NCBI GenBank assembly: GCA_902462495.1
Contig: CABQCC010000033.1
Location: 1 to 16,252 of the forward strand
Direction: 5' to 3'
Length of the DNA: 16,252 nucleotides
DNA from: an uncultured Eubacterium sp.
GTDB taxonomy: Bacteria > Bacillota > Clostridia > Oscillospirales > Acutalibacteraceae
Shown: piece after piece, positions 7,096 to 13,602 of the stretch
Position numbering within the stretch: the stretch's first letter is position 1
Layout of the letters: every line of letters starts with the position of its first letter
Notes under the pieces: model-generated
What the model saw: only the letters and a program-made list of their open reading frames with translations
Told to the model about the DNA's origin: nothing
The model's database searches: none
Translations under genes and position numbers: made by a program

Positions 7096-8784
7096 GTGTC
7101 CTTAAAGAGTAAATATCTTTCATCGGCTTTTGTTTTGCTTGTGTCCACGGTGATTGTCAAGGTTATCGGAGCGGTGTATAAAATTCCGTTGACCGCATAT
7201 ATCGGCGGAGTTGGCAGGGGATATTTTGCCTATGCCTATAATCTTTGTTTGCCTGTTCACGCAATCACTATGGGTGCGTTCCCGATTGCATTGTCAAAAC
7301 TTGTAAGCACCTATAATTCAAAAGGCGACACTCAAATGGTGCTGTCGCTGAAAAAAGGCTCACTCGGTTTGTTTACCGTTGTCGGTGCTGTCGGTATGCT
7401 TGTTTTGATTTGTGTCGCAAAGCCGTATTCCGATTTGATTGCTCATTCACCAAAGGCACTTTATACCGCCCTTGTGCTTGCACCGTCTGTGCTGTTTTCC
7501 TGTATGGGTGCGTCTTATCGAGGCTATTTTGAGGGCTTTTTGAATATGCTCCCGACTGCCGTCAGTCAAACAGTTGACGCACTTTTCAAAATGATTTTCG
7601 GTTTACTGTTTGCAAAGTATTCAATGGCATATCTTTTTAAGGAGTATTTGCTGTCGGGCAAGGTGCTTGGAGAATTTGTGATAAATGACGAGGTCGCTTT
7701 GTCGCTGATTTATCCTTACACATCGGCGTTTGCAATGCTCGGTGCAACCTTGGGTGCTTTTGTCAGCCTGTGCTTTTTGTGTGTCTATTCAAAAATAAAC
7801 ACTCCAAAAGTAATTGCCCCTCTCAAAATAAAAACGGCAAATAAGGAGCTTTTGCTTTTTTCGTTTCCGATTATGGTCAGCACGGGCGTGCAAAGTGTCT
7901 TTCAATTTTTGGACACCGCATCAATTCAAATTGCCCTTGGAAAAATTGATTTAATTGCGTTGAAAAATATGTTTTCTCAGTCGTTGAATATAGTCAGCAT
8001 TTCGGATGCGGATTTGCCTACTTATGTTTACGGCGTATTTTCTGCTTCGCTTGATTTCAAAAACTTAGTACCGGGTGTGACTATGGCTCTCGGTGTTTCT
8101 GCCGTTCCGGCAATCAGCAGAGCCTTTGAGCAGGGAAGCGGAGAGCGATTGTCGGCGTTGGTGAATTCTATATACAAATACACCTCCTTGCTGTCGCTTC
8201 TCGGCGGTGTTGTGCTTTATCTTTGCAGCGAGGAAATCCTCACACTTTTTTACGGCAAAAATTCGTATGACATTGTTGTTTCGTCAGTCGATTTGGTCAA
8301 GTATTTTGCACTTACGGTTGTGCTTTATTCGCTTGCGGGCACAGCGGTTTTTGCCGTTCAGGCTATCGGCTGTGCAAAAAAATCAATTGTGCCTTATATT
8401 GTTTCGGGTGTTGTCAGAGTGGGTTTAAATTTTATTCTTGTGTCAAACGAGCATCTTGTTTTGTACGGTGCAGTCGTTTCGGGTGCGGTCGGATATGCGG
8501 TGATTACCGTTTGGAATACTGCTGTTTTATGTAAAAAAGCAAAAATTAAATTTGATTTTTTAAGGTCAATAATTTTGCCTGCGAGTTTGTTTTTTCTTGT
8601 CATTTATTTGTGTAATTTGCTTTTTGGTCAAATTTCGTTTTCATTTTCCATAATCGGTATGATAATAACAAAATGCTTGATTTCTGTCGTTTTATTCTGT
8701 ATATTGTGTTTTTTGTGCGGTATGCTGAATTTTAGGGAGTTTTTTTGTAATCAAATATCCAAAAAAATTCAACTAAAACCTTGA
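7096..8784 (+). CDS. SpoVB/YabM-type polysaccharide (lipid-linked) flippase, MOP superfamily
   Basis: This 562-residue integral membrane protein has about 14 hydrophobic segments and the N-terminal pattern of SpoVB/YabM flippases, with a basic start, a long first helix and AVYKIPLTAYIG-type residues near 26-37. Such proteins of the MATE-like MOP superfamily move lipid-linked sugars across the membrane for cell wall or spore cortex synthesis. Its place directly before mazG, hup and rqcP matches yabM before yabN-yabO in Bacillus, so a YabM-like role is likelier than true SpoVB. Loops at about 185-210 and 285-320 are longer than I would expect. The start is GTG at 7096, chosen because the frame offers no other start before the upstream terminator; its ribosome site is weak (GGTGA at 7087-7091). 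No promoter is visible between the terminator and this start. The family is firm; the substrate is unknown. Confidence 0.88.
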   Translation: MSLKSKYLSSAFVLLVSTVIVKVIGAVYKIPLTAYIGGVGRGYFAYAYNLCLPVHAITMGAFPIALSKLVSTYNSKGDTQMVLSLKKGSLGLFTVVGAVGMLVLICVAKPYSDLIAHSPKALYTALVLAPSVLFSCMGASYRGYFEGFLNMLPTAVSQTVDALFKMIFGLLFAKYSMAYLFKEYLLSGKVLGEFVINDEVALSLIYPYTSAFAMLGATLGAFVSLCFLCVYSKINTPKVIAPLKIKTANKELLLFSFPIMVSTGVQSVFQFLDTASIQIALGKIDLIALKNMFSQSLNIVSISDADLPTYVYGVFSASLDFKNLVPGVTMALGVSAVPAISRAFEQGSGERLSALVNSIYKYTSLLSLLGGVVLYLCSEEILTLFYGKNSYDIVVSSVDLVKYFALTVVLYSLAGTAVFAVQAIGCAKKSIVPYIVSGVVRVGLNFILVSNEHLVLYGAVVSGAVGYAVITVWNTAVLCKKAKIKFDFLRSIILPASLFFLVIYLCNLLFGQISFSFSIIGMIITKCLISVVLFCILCFLCGMLNFREFFCNQISKKIQLKP

Positions 8785-8809
8785 AAAAACCGCATAGATA
8801 GTGTATATT
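8781..8809 (+). promoter_or_regulatory. Sigma-A-like promoter in front of mazG
   Basis: TTGAAA at 8781-8786 and TATATT at 8804-8809 are separated by 17 bases. The -35 box overlaps the spoVB-like stop codon. The predicted start near 8816 gives a short leader before GAGG at 8827-8830 and ATG at 8840. It would let mazG-hup be expressed independently of the flippase gene. Confidence 0.7.
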
Positions 8810-8839
8810 ACTAAAAGACACATTACGAGGAAATGACTT

Positions 8840-9667
8840 ATGGCAGAAGAATTTGTATTGAAAGATAAATATAATATGGATGACCTTGTTGCCATTATCA
8901 AAGTTCTTCGTGCACCGGGCGGTTGCCCTTGGGACAGAGAACAAACTCACGAATCTATAAAAAAGAATTTTATAGAAGAAACTTATGAGGTTGTTGAAGC
9001 AATCAATAAGCAAAGCCCCGATATGCTTCGTGAAGAACTTGGGGATGTTCTTTTGCAGATTGTGCTTCATACCGAGATGGAAAGTGAAAAAGGCAATTTC
9101 ACTTTTGATGATGTTGCAAACGACATTGTGCAAAAACTTGTTGTTCGCCATCCGCATGTTTTCGGTGAGGTTGTTGCAAACAATACTGCCGAGGCGCTCA
9201 ATAGTTGGGATGCAGTAAAGCTCAAGACCAAGGGACAAAAAAGTCAAACAGAGTCTATGCTCAGCGTGCCTCGTGAACTTCCTGCACTTATGCGTGCACA
9301 GAAAATTCAGCACAAGGCGGCAAAGATTGGCTTTGATTGGGATGATGTCGGCGGTGCAGTCGATAAACTCTATGAAGAGATTGATGAGTTAAAAACAGCA
9401 ATGGAACAAGGCAAAAGGCTTGATATTGAGGATGAATTCGGAGATGTTCTTTTTTCCTGCGTAAATATTGCTCGATTTATTGATGTAGACAGCGAGGAGG
9501 CACTTACCGCAGCTTCTGACAAGTTTATGTCACGCTTTTCACTGGTTGAGCAAATGGCAAGTGAACAAGGGATAGATATGAAATGTTCATCAATAGAAGA
9601 ACTTGACAGGCTTTGGGACAAGGCTAAGAAAACAAAAAATTCCGAGAAATCGGTAATGGAGGATTAA
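8840..9667 (+). CDS. mazG: Nucleoside triphosphate pyrophosphohydrolase MazG
   Basis: MazG hydrolyses (d)NTPs to monophosphates and pyrophosphate, cleaning aberrant nucleotides and, in E. coli, limiting (p)ppGpp effects. The 275 residues contain two MazG domains. The first has GGCPWDREQTH at 27-37, EETYE at 46-50 and EELGD at 65-69. The second has EEIDE at 179-183 and DEFGD at 198-202. These Glu/Asp clusters bind the catalytic Mg2+. The Bacillus homologue YabN carries an extra N-terminal tetrapyrrole methylase domain of about 200 residues. This protein lacks it and resembles the stand-alone E. coli form (263 residues). GAGG at 8827-8830, nine bases before ATG, supports the start. The hup gene follows after two bases, with its ribosome site inside the last mazG codons, so the two are co-translated. 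Confidence 0.96.
   Translation: MAEEFVLKDKYNMDDLVAIIKVLRAPGGCPWDREQTHESIKKNFIEETYEVVEAINKQSPDMLREELGDVLLQIVLHTEMESEKGNFTFDDVANDIVQKLVVRHPHVFGEVVANNTAEALNSWDAVKLKTKGQKSQTESMLSVPRELPALMRAQKIQHKAAKIGFDWDDVGGAVDKLYEEIDELKTAMEQGKRLDIEDEFGDVLFSCVNIARFIDVDSEEALTAASDKFMSRFSLVEQMASEQGIDMKCSSIEELDRLWDKAKKTKNSEKSVMED
9658..9662 (+). promoter_or_regulatory. Strong ribosome binding site of hup inside mazG
   Basis: GGAGG lies in the last codons of mazG, seven bases before the hup ATG. This perfect core match suits the high expression expected of HU and explains how hup can be translated although only two bases separate the genes. Confidence 0.8.
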
Positions 9668-9669
9668 TT

Positions 9670-9945
9670 ATGAATAAAACTGAATTGGTTGCAGCTGTAG
9701 CTGCAAAGGCAGAATTATCAAAGAAAGACGCAGAAGCAGCAGTAGCAGCAACATTTGATGCTATCACAGCAGCTCTTGCAGAGGGCGACAAGGTTGCTCT
9801 TGTTGGCTTCGGCACATTTGCAGTTAAGGAAAGAGCAGCTCGCACAGGTCTTAACCCTCAGACAAAGGCTAAGATTGAAATCCCTGCATCAAAGGCTCCA
9901 AGCTTCAAGGCAGGCAAGGCACTTAAGGACGCTGTAAACGCTTAA
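9670..9945 (+). CDS. hup: HU family DNA-binding protein
   Basis: HU is a small dimeric nucleoid protein that bends and compacts DNA. The 91-residue length is standard. Visible features are the N-terminal MNKTELVAAVA helix, the central GFGTF turn at 47-51, and the basic DNA-clamping arm with RTGLNPQTKAKIEIPASKAPSFKAGK-type residues at about 58-83, including the Asn-Pro at the arm tip that intercalates into DNA. Codon use is strongly biased (GCA/GCT for Ala, AAG for Lys, CTT for Leu), more so than in its neighbours, as expected for a highly expressed gene. It lies two bases after mazG and is followed by a strong terminator. HU between mazG and rqcP is a familiar Clostridia arrangement. Confidence 0.97.
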   Translation: MNKTELVAAVAAKAELSKKDAEAAVAATFDAITAALAEGDKVALVGFGTFAVKERAARTGLNPQTKAKIEIPASKAPSFKAGKALKDAVNA

Positions 9946-9962
9946 TTATTTGCAATAAAATT

Positions 9963-9994
9963 CAAGGTGTCTTTCGGGACACCTTGTTTTATTT
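9963..9994 (+). terminator. Intrinsic terminator between hup and rqcP
   Basis: CAAGGTGTC (9963-9971) pairs perfectly with GACACCTTG (9978-9986) around a TTTCGG loop, followed by TTTTATTT to 9994. The ribosome site of rqcP begins at 9996, so rqcP needs read-through or an unseen promoter. Confidence 0.9.
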
Positions 9995-9995
9995 A

Positions 9996-10001
9996 AAGGA
10001 G
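9996..10001 (+). promoter_or_regulatory. Ribosome binding site deciding the start of rqcP
   Basis: AAGGAG lies six bases before ATG at 10008. The frame is open further upstream to an ATG at 9984, but that one falls within the terminator hairpin and would add eight non-conserved residues, so 10008 is the real start. Confidence 0.85.
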
Positions 10002-10007
10002 TATTTT

Positions 10008-10247
10008 ATGCGACTTGATAAGTATTTAAAGGTATCTCGCATCATAAAACGCCGAACCGTTGCCAACGAGGCTTGCGATGCAGGCAGAGTTGAGGTCAAC
10101 GGAAAGATGGCAAGAGCATCGTATGATGTCAAGGTCGGCGATGTCATAAAAGTGTCGCTCGGCTCAAATGAGCGTGAGTATGAAGTGCTTGAGGTTCTTG
10201 AGCACGCACTAAAGGAAGATGCCACAAAAATGTATAAATCATTGTAA
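10008..10247 (+). CDS. rqcP: S4-domain RNA-binding protein RqcP (YabO), ribosome quality control
   Basis: RqcP works with RqcH on stalled 50S subunits to drive C-terminal poly-alanine tailing of incomplete proteins, stabilising the P-site peptidyl-tRNA. The 79-residue protein is essentially one S4 RNA-binding domain. It begins MRLDKYLKVSRIIKRRT, very close to Bacillus YabO, and continues with AGRVEVNGKMARASYDVKVGD, the S4 core. Length is near the Bacillus protein (86). ATG at 10008 is chosen for its AAGGAG site and the conserved MRLDK start. Context with mazG and hup supports the assignment. The yabP-yabQ-divIC genes that follow in Bacillus do not follow here; pdxS does, after its own promoter. 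The protein ends with its own terminator, so rqcP is the last gene of this cluster. Confidence 0.93.
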   Translation: MRLDKYLKVSRIIKRRTVANEACDAGRVEVNGKMARASYDVKVGDVIKVSLGSNEREYEVLEVLEHALKEDATKMYKSL

Positions 10248-10251
10248 ATTT

Positions 10252-10287
10252 TAGAGTGCAGAAGTTTAATCTGTACTCTATTTTTTT
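10252..10287 (+). terminator. Intrinsic terminator after rqcP
   Basis: TAGAGTGCAGA (10252-10262) pairs with TCTGTACTCTA (10270-10280) with one G-U pair and a seven-base loop, followed by seven T. The right arm also has an exact complement further on, in the pdxS promoter. Confidence 0.85.
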
Positions 10288-10301
10288 ATCAAATTTGAAT
10301 A

Positions 10302-10329
10302 TTGTTTAAAGTACAGATTGTGTTATGAT
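10302..10329 (+). promoter_or_regulatory. Extended -10 promoter of pdxST
   Basis: TTGTTT at 10302-10307 and TATGAT at 10324-10329 are 16 bases apart, with TGT immediately before the -10 box (extended -10, TG at 10321-10322). The predicted start near 10336 leaves a leader of about 35 bases, which carries GAGG at 10359-10362 as the ribosome site of pdxS. There is no room for a riboswitch. Confidence 0.75.
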
Positions 10330-10370
10330 GTAATTGTTCGAACAAATATAATATTTTCGAGGTAATTATT

Positions 10371-11243
10371 ATGAGCAATAGATATGAATTGAACAAGAAT
10401 CTTGCACAAATGCTTAAAGGCGGTGTAATTATGGATGTTACAACACCTGAGCAGGCAAAAATTGCGGAAGAAGCCGGCGCTTGTGCGGTTATGGCACTTG
10501 AGAGAATTCCTGCCGATATTCGTGCCGCAGGCGGTGTTTCAAGAATGAGCGACCCAAAGATGATTAAGGGTATTCAGGAGGCTGTGTCAATTCCGGTTAT
10601 GGCAAAGTGTCGTATCGGTCATATTGCGGAAGCACAAATTTTGCAGGCAATTGAGATAGATTATATTGATGAGAGCGAGGTTTTGTCACCTGCCGATGAC
10701 CTTTATCACATTGACAAAACCGAGTTCGATGTTCCTTTTGTTTGCGGTGCGAGAGATTTGGGCGAGGCACTTCGCAGAATTGCCGAGGGTGCTTCGATGA
10801 TTAGAACAAAGGGCGAGCCGGGCACAGGCGATGTTGTTCAGGCTGTCAGACATATGAGAAAGATTAATTCCGAAATGCGCCGTGTTCAGTCGCTTCGCAA
10901 GGATGAACTTTTTGAGGCAGCAAAGGAATACAGAGTGCCTGTTGAACTTATTAATTATGTTCACGAAAACGGCAAACTTCCTGTTGTAAACTTCGCCGCA
11001 GGCGGTGTTGCAACTCCTGCCGATGCCGCACTTATGATGCAACTCGGTGCAGAGGGCGTTTTTGTAGGTTCGGGTATCTTCAAATCAGGCAATCCTGCAA
11101 AGAGAGCAGCCGCAATCGTAAAGGCTGTTACTAACTATAACGACCCTCAAATCCTTGCTCAACTCAGCGAAGATTTGGGCGGAGCAATGGTCGGAATTAA
11201 CGAAAACGAGATAAAAATCATTATGGAGGAAAGAGGACAGTAA
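10371..11243 (+). CDS. pdxS: Pyridoxal 5'-phosphate synthase subunit PdxS
   Basis: PdxS is the synthase half of the DXP-independent PLP synthase; it condenses ribose 5-phosphate, glyceraldehyde 3-phosphate and ammonia into the cofactor PLP. The 290-residue TIM-barrel protein is full length. The catalytic residues are in place: D22 in VIMDVTTPEQA, K79 in MAKCRIGH (Schiff base to ribose 5-phosphate) and K147 in RTKGEPGTG. They correspond to D24, K81 and K149 of Bacillus with a constant offset of two. The phosphate-binding AAGGVATPADA and GSGIFKSGNP segments are also clear. GAGG lies eight bases before ATG. pdxT follows after 14 bases; together they form the dodecameric PdxS-PdxT complex, with ammonia channelled from PdxT. 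It is driven by the extended -10 promoter upstream. Confidence 0.98.
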   Translation: MSNRYELNKNLAQMLKGGVIMDVTTPEQAKIAEEAGACAVMALERIPADIRAAGGVSRMSDPKMIKGIQEAVSIPVMAKCRIGHIAEAQILQAIEIDYIDESEVLSPADDLYHIDKTEFDVPFVCGARDLGEALRRIAEGASMIRTKGEPGTGDVVQAVRHMRKINSEMRRVQSLRKDELFEAAKEYRVPVELINYVHENGKLPVVNFAAGGVATPADAALMMQLGAEGVFVGSGIFKSGNPAKRAAAIVKAVTNYNDPQILAQLSEDLGGAMVGINENEIKIIMEERGQ

Positions 11244-11257
11244 TCCTTTGAATAATT

Positions 11258-11824
11258 ATGAAAATCGGAGTTCTTGCGCTGCAAGGTGCTTTTGAAGAAC
11301 ATATCAAAAAACTGCATGAACTTGGGGTTGAAGCATACGAAATTCGACAGCTCCGTGACCTTGATGAAAAACCCGACGGTTTGATTATTCCGGGTGGTGA
11401 AAGCACGGTTATGAGCAAGCTCCTTGACGACCTCGGTATGCGTAACAAAGTGCTTGAGTATGCACACAGCGGTGTTCCTGTTTTTGGCACTTGTGCGGGG
11501 CTTATTCTGATGTCTAAGGAAACGGGCGACCCTCGTTGCACGGGACTTGGACTGATTGATTGCACGGCAAAACGCAATGCCTACGGCAGACAACTCGGAA
11601 GCTTTGATACCGTTGATGAATTTGGCAATCTGGGCAAAATTCCTATGGTGTTTATTCGTGCGCCGTACATCAGCAGAGCCGGTAACGGTGTTGAGATCCT
11701 CGCTACGGTTAATGATAAAATTGTTGCTGTGCGTCAAAATAATTTTCTTGTGACCGCTTTTCATCCCGAACTGACTGACAATTTGTCGGTTCACAAATAT
11801 TTTATTGATATGATAAAAGCATAA
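11258..11824 (+). CDS. pdxT: Pyridoxal 5'-phosphate synthase glutaminase subunit PdxT
   Basis: PdxT hydrolyses glutamine and passes ammonia to PdxS. The 188-residue class I glutamine amidotransferase shows the catalytic triad C79 (FGTCAG), H169 and E171 (AFHPE), plus the family GGEST motif at 46-50. ATG at 11258 is the first possible start, since a stop in the same frame lies at 11249-11251. No good ribosome site is close: the nearest AGGA-rich stretches lie at the very end of pdxS, about 20 bases upstream. Translation is therefore probably coupled to pdxS. A bidirectional terminator follows. The assignment is secure from both sequence and context. Confidence 0.97.
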   Translation: MKIGVLALQGAFEEHIKKLHELGVEAYEIRQLRDLDEKPDGLIIPGGESTVMSKLLDDLGMRNKVLEYAHSGVPVFGTCAGLILMSKETGDPRCTGLGLIDCTAKRNAYGRQLGSFDTVDEFGNLGKIPMVFIRAPYISRAGNGVEILATVNDKIVAVRQNNFLVTAFHPELTDNLSVHKYFIDMIKA

Positions 11825-11839
11825 ATGAAAGCAAAAATT

Positions 11840-11870
11840 AAGACCTGACTTGCAATTGAGTCAGGTCTTT
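11840..11870. terminator. Bidirectional terminator between pdxT and the convergent symporter gene
   Basis: AAGACCTGACT (11840-11850) pairs perfectly with AGTCAGGTCTT (11859-11869) around an eight-base loop. On the + strand only a short TTT follows, whereas on the minus strand the stem is followed by TTAATTTTT, so it should stop the minus-strand gene more strongly than pdxST. Confidence 0.85.
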
Positions 11871-11876
11871 AGTTCA

Positions 11877-13409
11877 TTATTCACTTTTTGTTGAATGATT
11901 AATTGCTTCTTGTTCTGCAAGTCTGTCTGCACGCTTGTCTGCAAGTTCAACAATCATTTGTTGCTGAAGTTTGCCGTAGATAGGGTAGAACACAAATGAC
12001 AATCCGTAAAGTCCTCTTGCAAGAGCCGGCAAAACGCAGAATATTGTCCAAATGCCGTTGAGCATTTTGGGGTCTGTTTGTGGAATTGCATTGCCGAGTT
12101 GATCGGTAAGCGGTATGTAGTTAATCCAAGTAAGTACCATACCCGAGAGCCAGCCTGTAACCGATGTTGCTAGCTTGGTGAAGTAACCTTGAACTGTTGT
12201 AACAAGTGCTTCGTTTCTGAGTCCGTGCTTCCACTCCATATAGTCAAGAGCTTCTGCCGTAACGATTTGTCCGGAAACGTTGAGGATTTTGTTTGGCAAA
12301 CCGCAGATTGTCAAACCTAAGATAACCCATGCAAGGTTCAAGATTTTGTTGTCTGCAAAACTGTCTCCGAAAGGATGATATCCGATGAAATATAAAGTCA
12401 TATACGCAAAGAAACCAAAAAATCCTGCGATGATTGATGTTGTACGGGCTCCCCACTTCTTAACCATTTTTGCTGAAAGCGGAACCATAATGTAGTTTGG
12501 TATACCTGTGAAAATTCCGGAAACAGTTCCATTCATAAGCGAGCCGGTGTTGTTGAGCCAAAAGTATGATTCGGAAGAACCGCCGACAGACTTGAACGCA
12601 TTGAAGAAGTTTGCAAGGATAACCACGATAAGCGGTCTGTTTGTAATGATGTTTTTTAGAGATTCGAGTGCAGAAGTTTCTTTCATTTCTGCACGGCTCA
12701 TCAACGGAACACGCTCTCTCATATTGAAAAAGCCGAACACTGCAAAAAATGCCGCAAGAATAAGCATAAATCTTGCAAAGCCGCTGTAAACGCCTTGCAT
12801 AGAAATGCTCTTGTTGATTTTCGGAAGCAGAGTAACCATAACAGGAACGAGTGACGGGATCCAAGTGCCGAACAATTCAAAGAACTTTGTTATTGTGATG
12901 AGATTGTCACGCTCATTGGTGTTTGGTGTGATGTTGTATATCATAAGGTTCCAAGCACCGAAATAACTCATTCCGAGTCCGTAGATAACTATGGCAACGG
13001 CTGACCAAGCAGCTTTACCACTTTCACTAAAGCCCATATTTGGCGCCGTGAACATCATATATCCGCCAATCAACCACAAAGGCAACGGCAAGATGAAATA
13101 AGGTCGTATTCTGCCCCAACGGGTTCTTGTTCTGTCAATAATAAGACCCGATATTGTATCGTCAACCGCATCATATAATGATGAAAAAAAGTTGATGTTA
13201 GCATATACTGTTGGGTTAAGCTTTAAAAACTGAATTAAAAAGAATTCCTTGAAAGCGGTGACAAATTGGTCTAAGTTCTTCCAACCGAAGTTAACAAGAA
13301 CAAATGCCGCAATTTCTTTTGGAGTGAGGTACCTTTTTCTTGTGTAAGCAAGCTTGTCAAGTTCTTCCTCGCTCGTAGCGATTTCATCGGTAGATACAGT
13401 GTTTTCCAA
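11877..13409 (-). CDS. GPH-family sugar:cation symporter homologue (MFS)
   Basis: This 510-residue membrane protein has about 12 hydrophobic segments and the hallmark of the glycoside-pentoside-hexuronide (GPH) transporters: YDAVDDTISGLIIDRT at 79-94 leading into DRTRTRWGRIRPY at 92-104. The acidic pair before the loop is the type of site used for cation and sugar binding in MelB. The protein is longer than MelB (about 470), with ~30 extra N-terminal residues and an acidic/basic C-terminal tail. No sugar-processing gene is adjacent, so the substrate cannot be inferred; some GPH-like proteins of gut Clostridia may not carry sugars at all. The start is TTG at 13409, chosen because GAGGGA (13415-13420) lies five bases upstream and no ATG in frame precedes it. 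It is the only minus-strand gene, with its own promoter and terminator. Confidence 0.88.
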   Translation of the reverse strand: MENTVSTDEIATSEEELDKLAYTRKRYLTPKEIAAFVLVNFGWKNLDQFVTAFKEFFLIQFLKLNPTVYANINFFSSLYDAVDDTISGLIIDRTRTRWGRIRPYFILPLPLWLIGGYMMFTAPNMGFSESGKAAWSAVAIVIYGLGMSYFGAWNLMIYNITPNTNERDNLITITKFFELFGTWIPSLVPVMVTLLPKINKSISMQGVYSGFARFMLILAAFFAVFGFFNMRERVPLMSRAEMKETSALESLKNIITNRPLIVVILANFFNAFKSVGGSSESYFWLNNTGSLMNGTVSGIFTGIPNYIMVPLSAKMVKKWGARTTSIIAGFFGFFAYMTLYFIGYHPFGDSFADNKILNLAWVILGLTICGLPNKILNVSGQIVTAEALDYMEWKHGLRNEALVTTVQGYFTKLATSVTGWLSGMVLTWINYIPLTDQLGNAIPQTDPKMLNGIWTIFCVLPALARGLYGLSFVFYPIYGKLQQQMIVELADKRADRLAEQEAINHSTKSE

Positions 13410-13414
13410 TTGCG

Positions 13415-13420
13415 TCCCTC
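13415..13420 (-). promoter_or_regulatory. Ribosome binding site deciding the TTG start of the symporter gene
   Basis: Read on the minus strand, GAGGGA is followed by five bases and then TTG, the first codon of the transporter frame. Confidence 0.75.
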
Positions 13421-13449
13421 ATTTCTATTTTTTATAAAGATATAAATAG

Positions 13450-13478
13450 ATATTATCATAGTGATTCTGTAAATTCAA
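13450..13478 (-). promoter_or_regulatory. Extended -10 promoter of the symporter gene
   Basis: On the minus strand, TTGAAT (13478-13473) and TAATAT (13455-13450) are 17 bases apart, with TGA just before the -10 box. The leader to the TTG start is about 35 bases. It faces away from the + strand promoter at 13537. Confidence 0.75.
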
Positions 13479-13536
13479 TACTTTTTTTGAATATATATGT
13501 ATTAATGTCAAAAATTTAATTATTAGGCAAATAATG

Positions 13537-13565
13537 TTGACAAGTGATATAAAAAATTATATTAT
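13537..13565 (+). promoter_or_regulatory. Promoter of the zinc-ribbon/membrane protein pair
   Basis: A perfect TTGACA at 13537-13542 and TATTAT at 13560-13565 are 17 bases apart. A TATAAT at 13567-13572 is too far from the -35 box to serve it. The leader is about 30 bases and very AT-rich. Confidence 0.75.
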
Positions 13566-13602
13566 ATATAATAACTATACAGAAGTGAATAGAGGTAAAA
13601 TT

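Noticed and set aside
9984..10007. Longer start for RqcP at ATG 9984
   Set aside because: It falls in the terminator hairpin and adds residues absent from the family; ATG 10008 has AAGGAG and the conserved MRLDK start.
10288..10370. Possible PLP-related riboswitch before pdxS
   Set aside because: The predicted leader is only about 35 bases with no hairpin able to control translation; a DNA operator is likelier if the gene is regulated.
11159..11794. 211-codon minus-strand frame opposite pdxS and pdxT
   Set aside because: It is antisense to two complete enzymes with all active-site residues, so it is a by-product of their codon use.
13567..13572. TATAAT as -10 box for the zinc-ribbon operon
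   Set aside because: It is 24 bases from the TTGACA box; TATTAT at 13560-13565 has the correct 17-base spacing.
13534..13602. Longer start for the zinc-ribbon protein at ATG 13534
   Set aside because: It precedes and includes the promoter boxes and adds 23 residues from AT-rich sequence; ATG 13603 has a good ribosome site.
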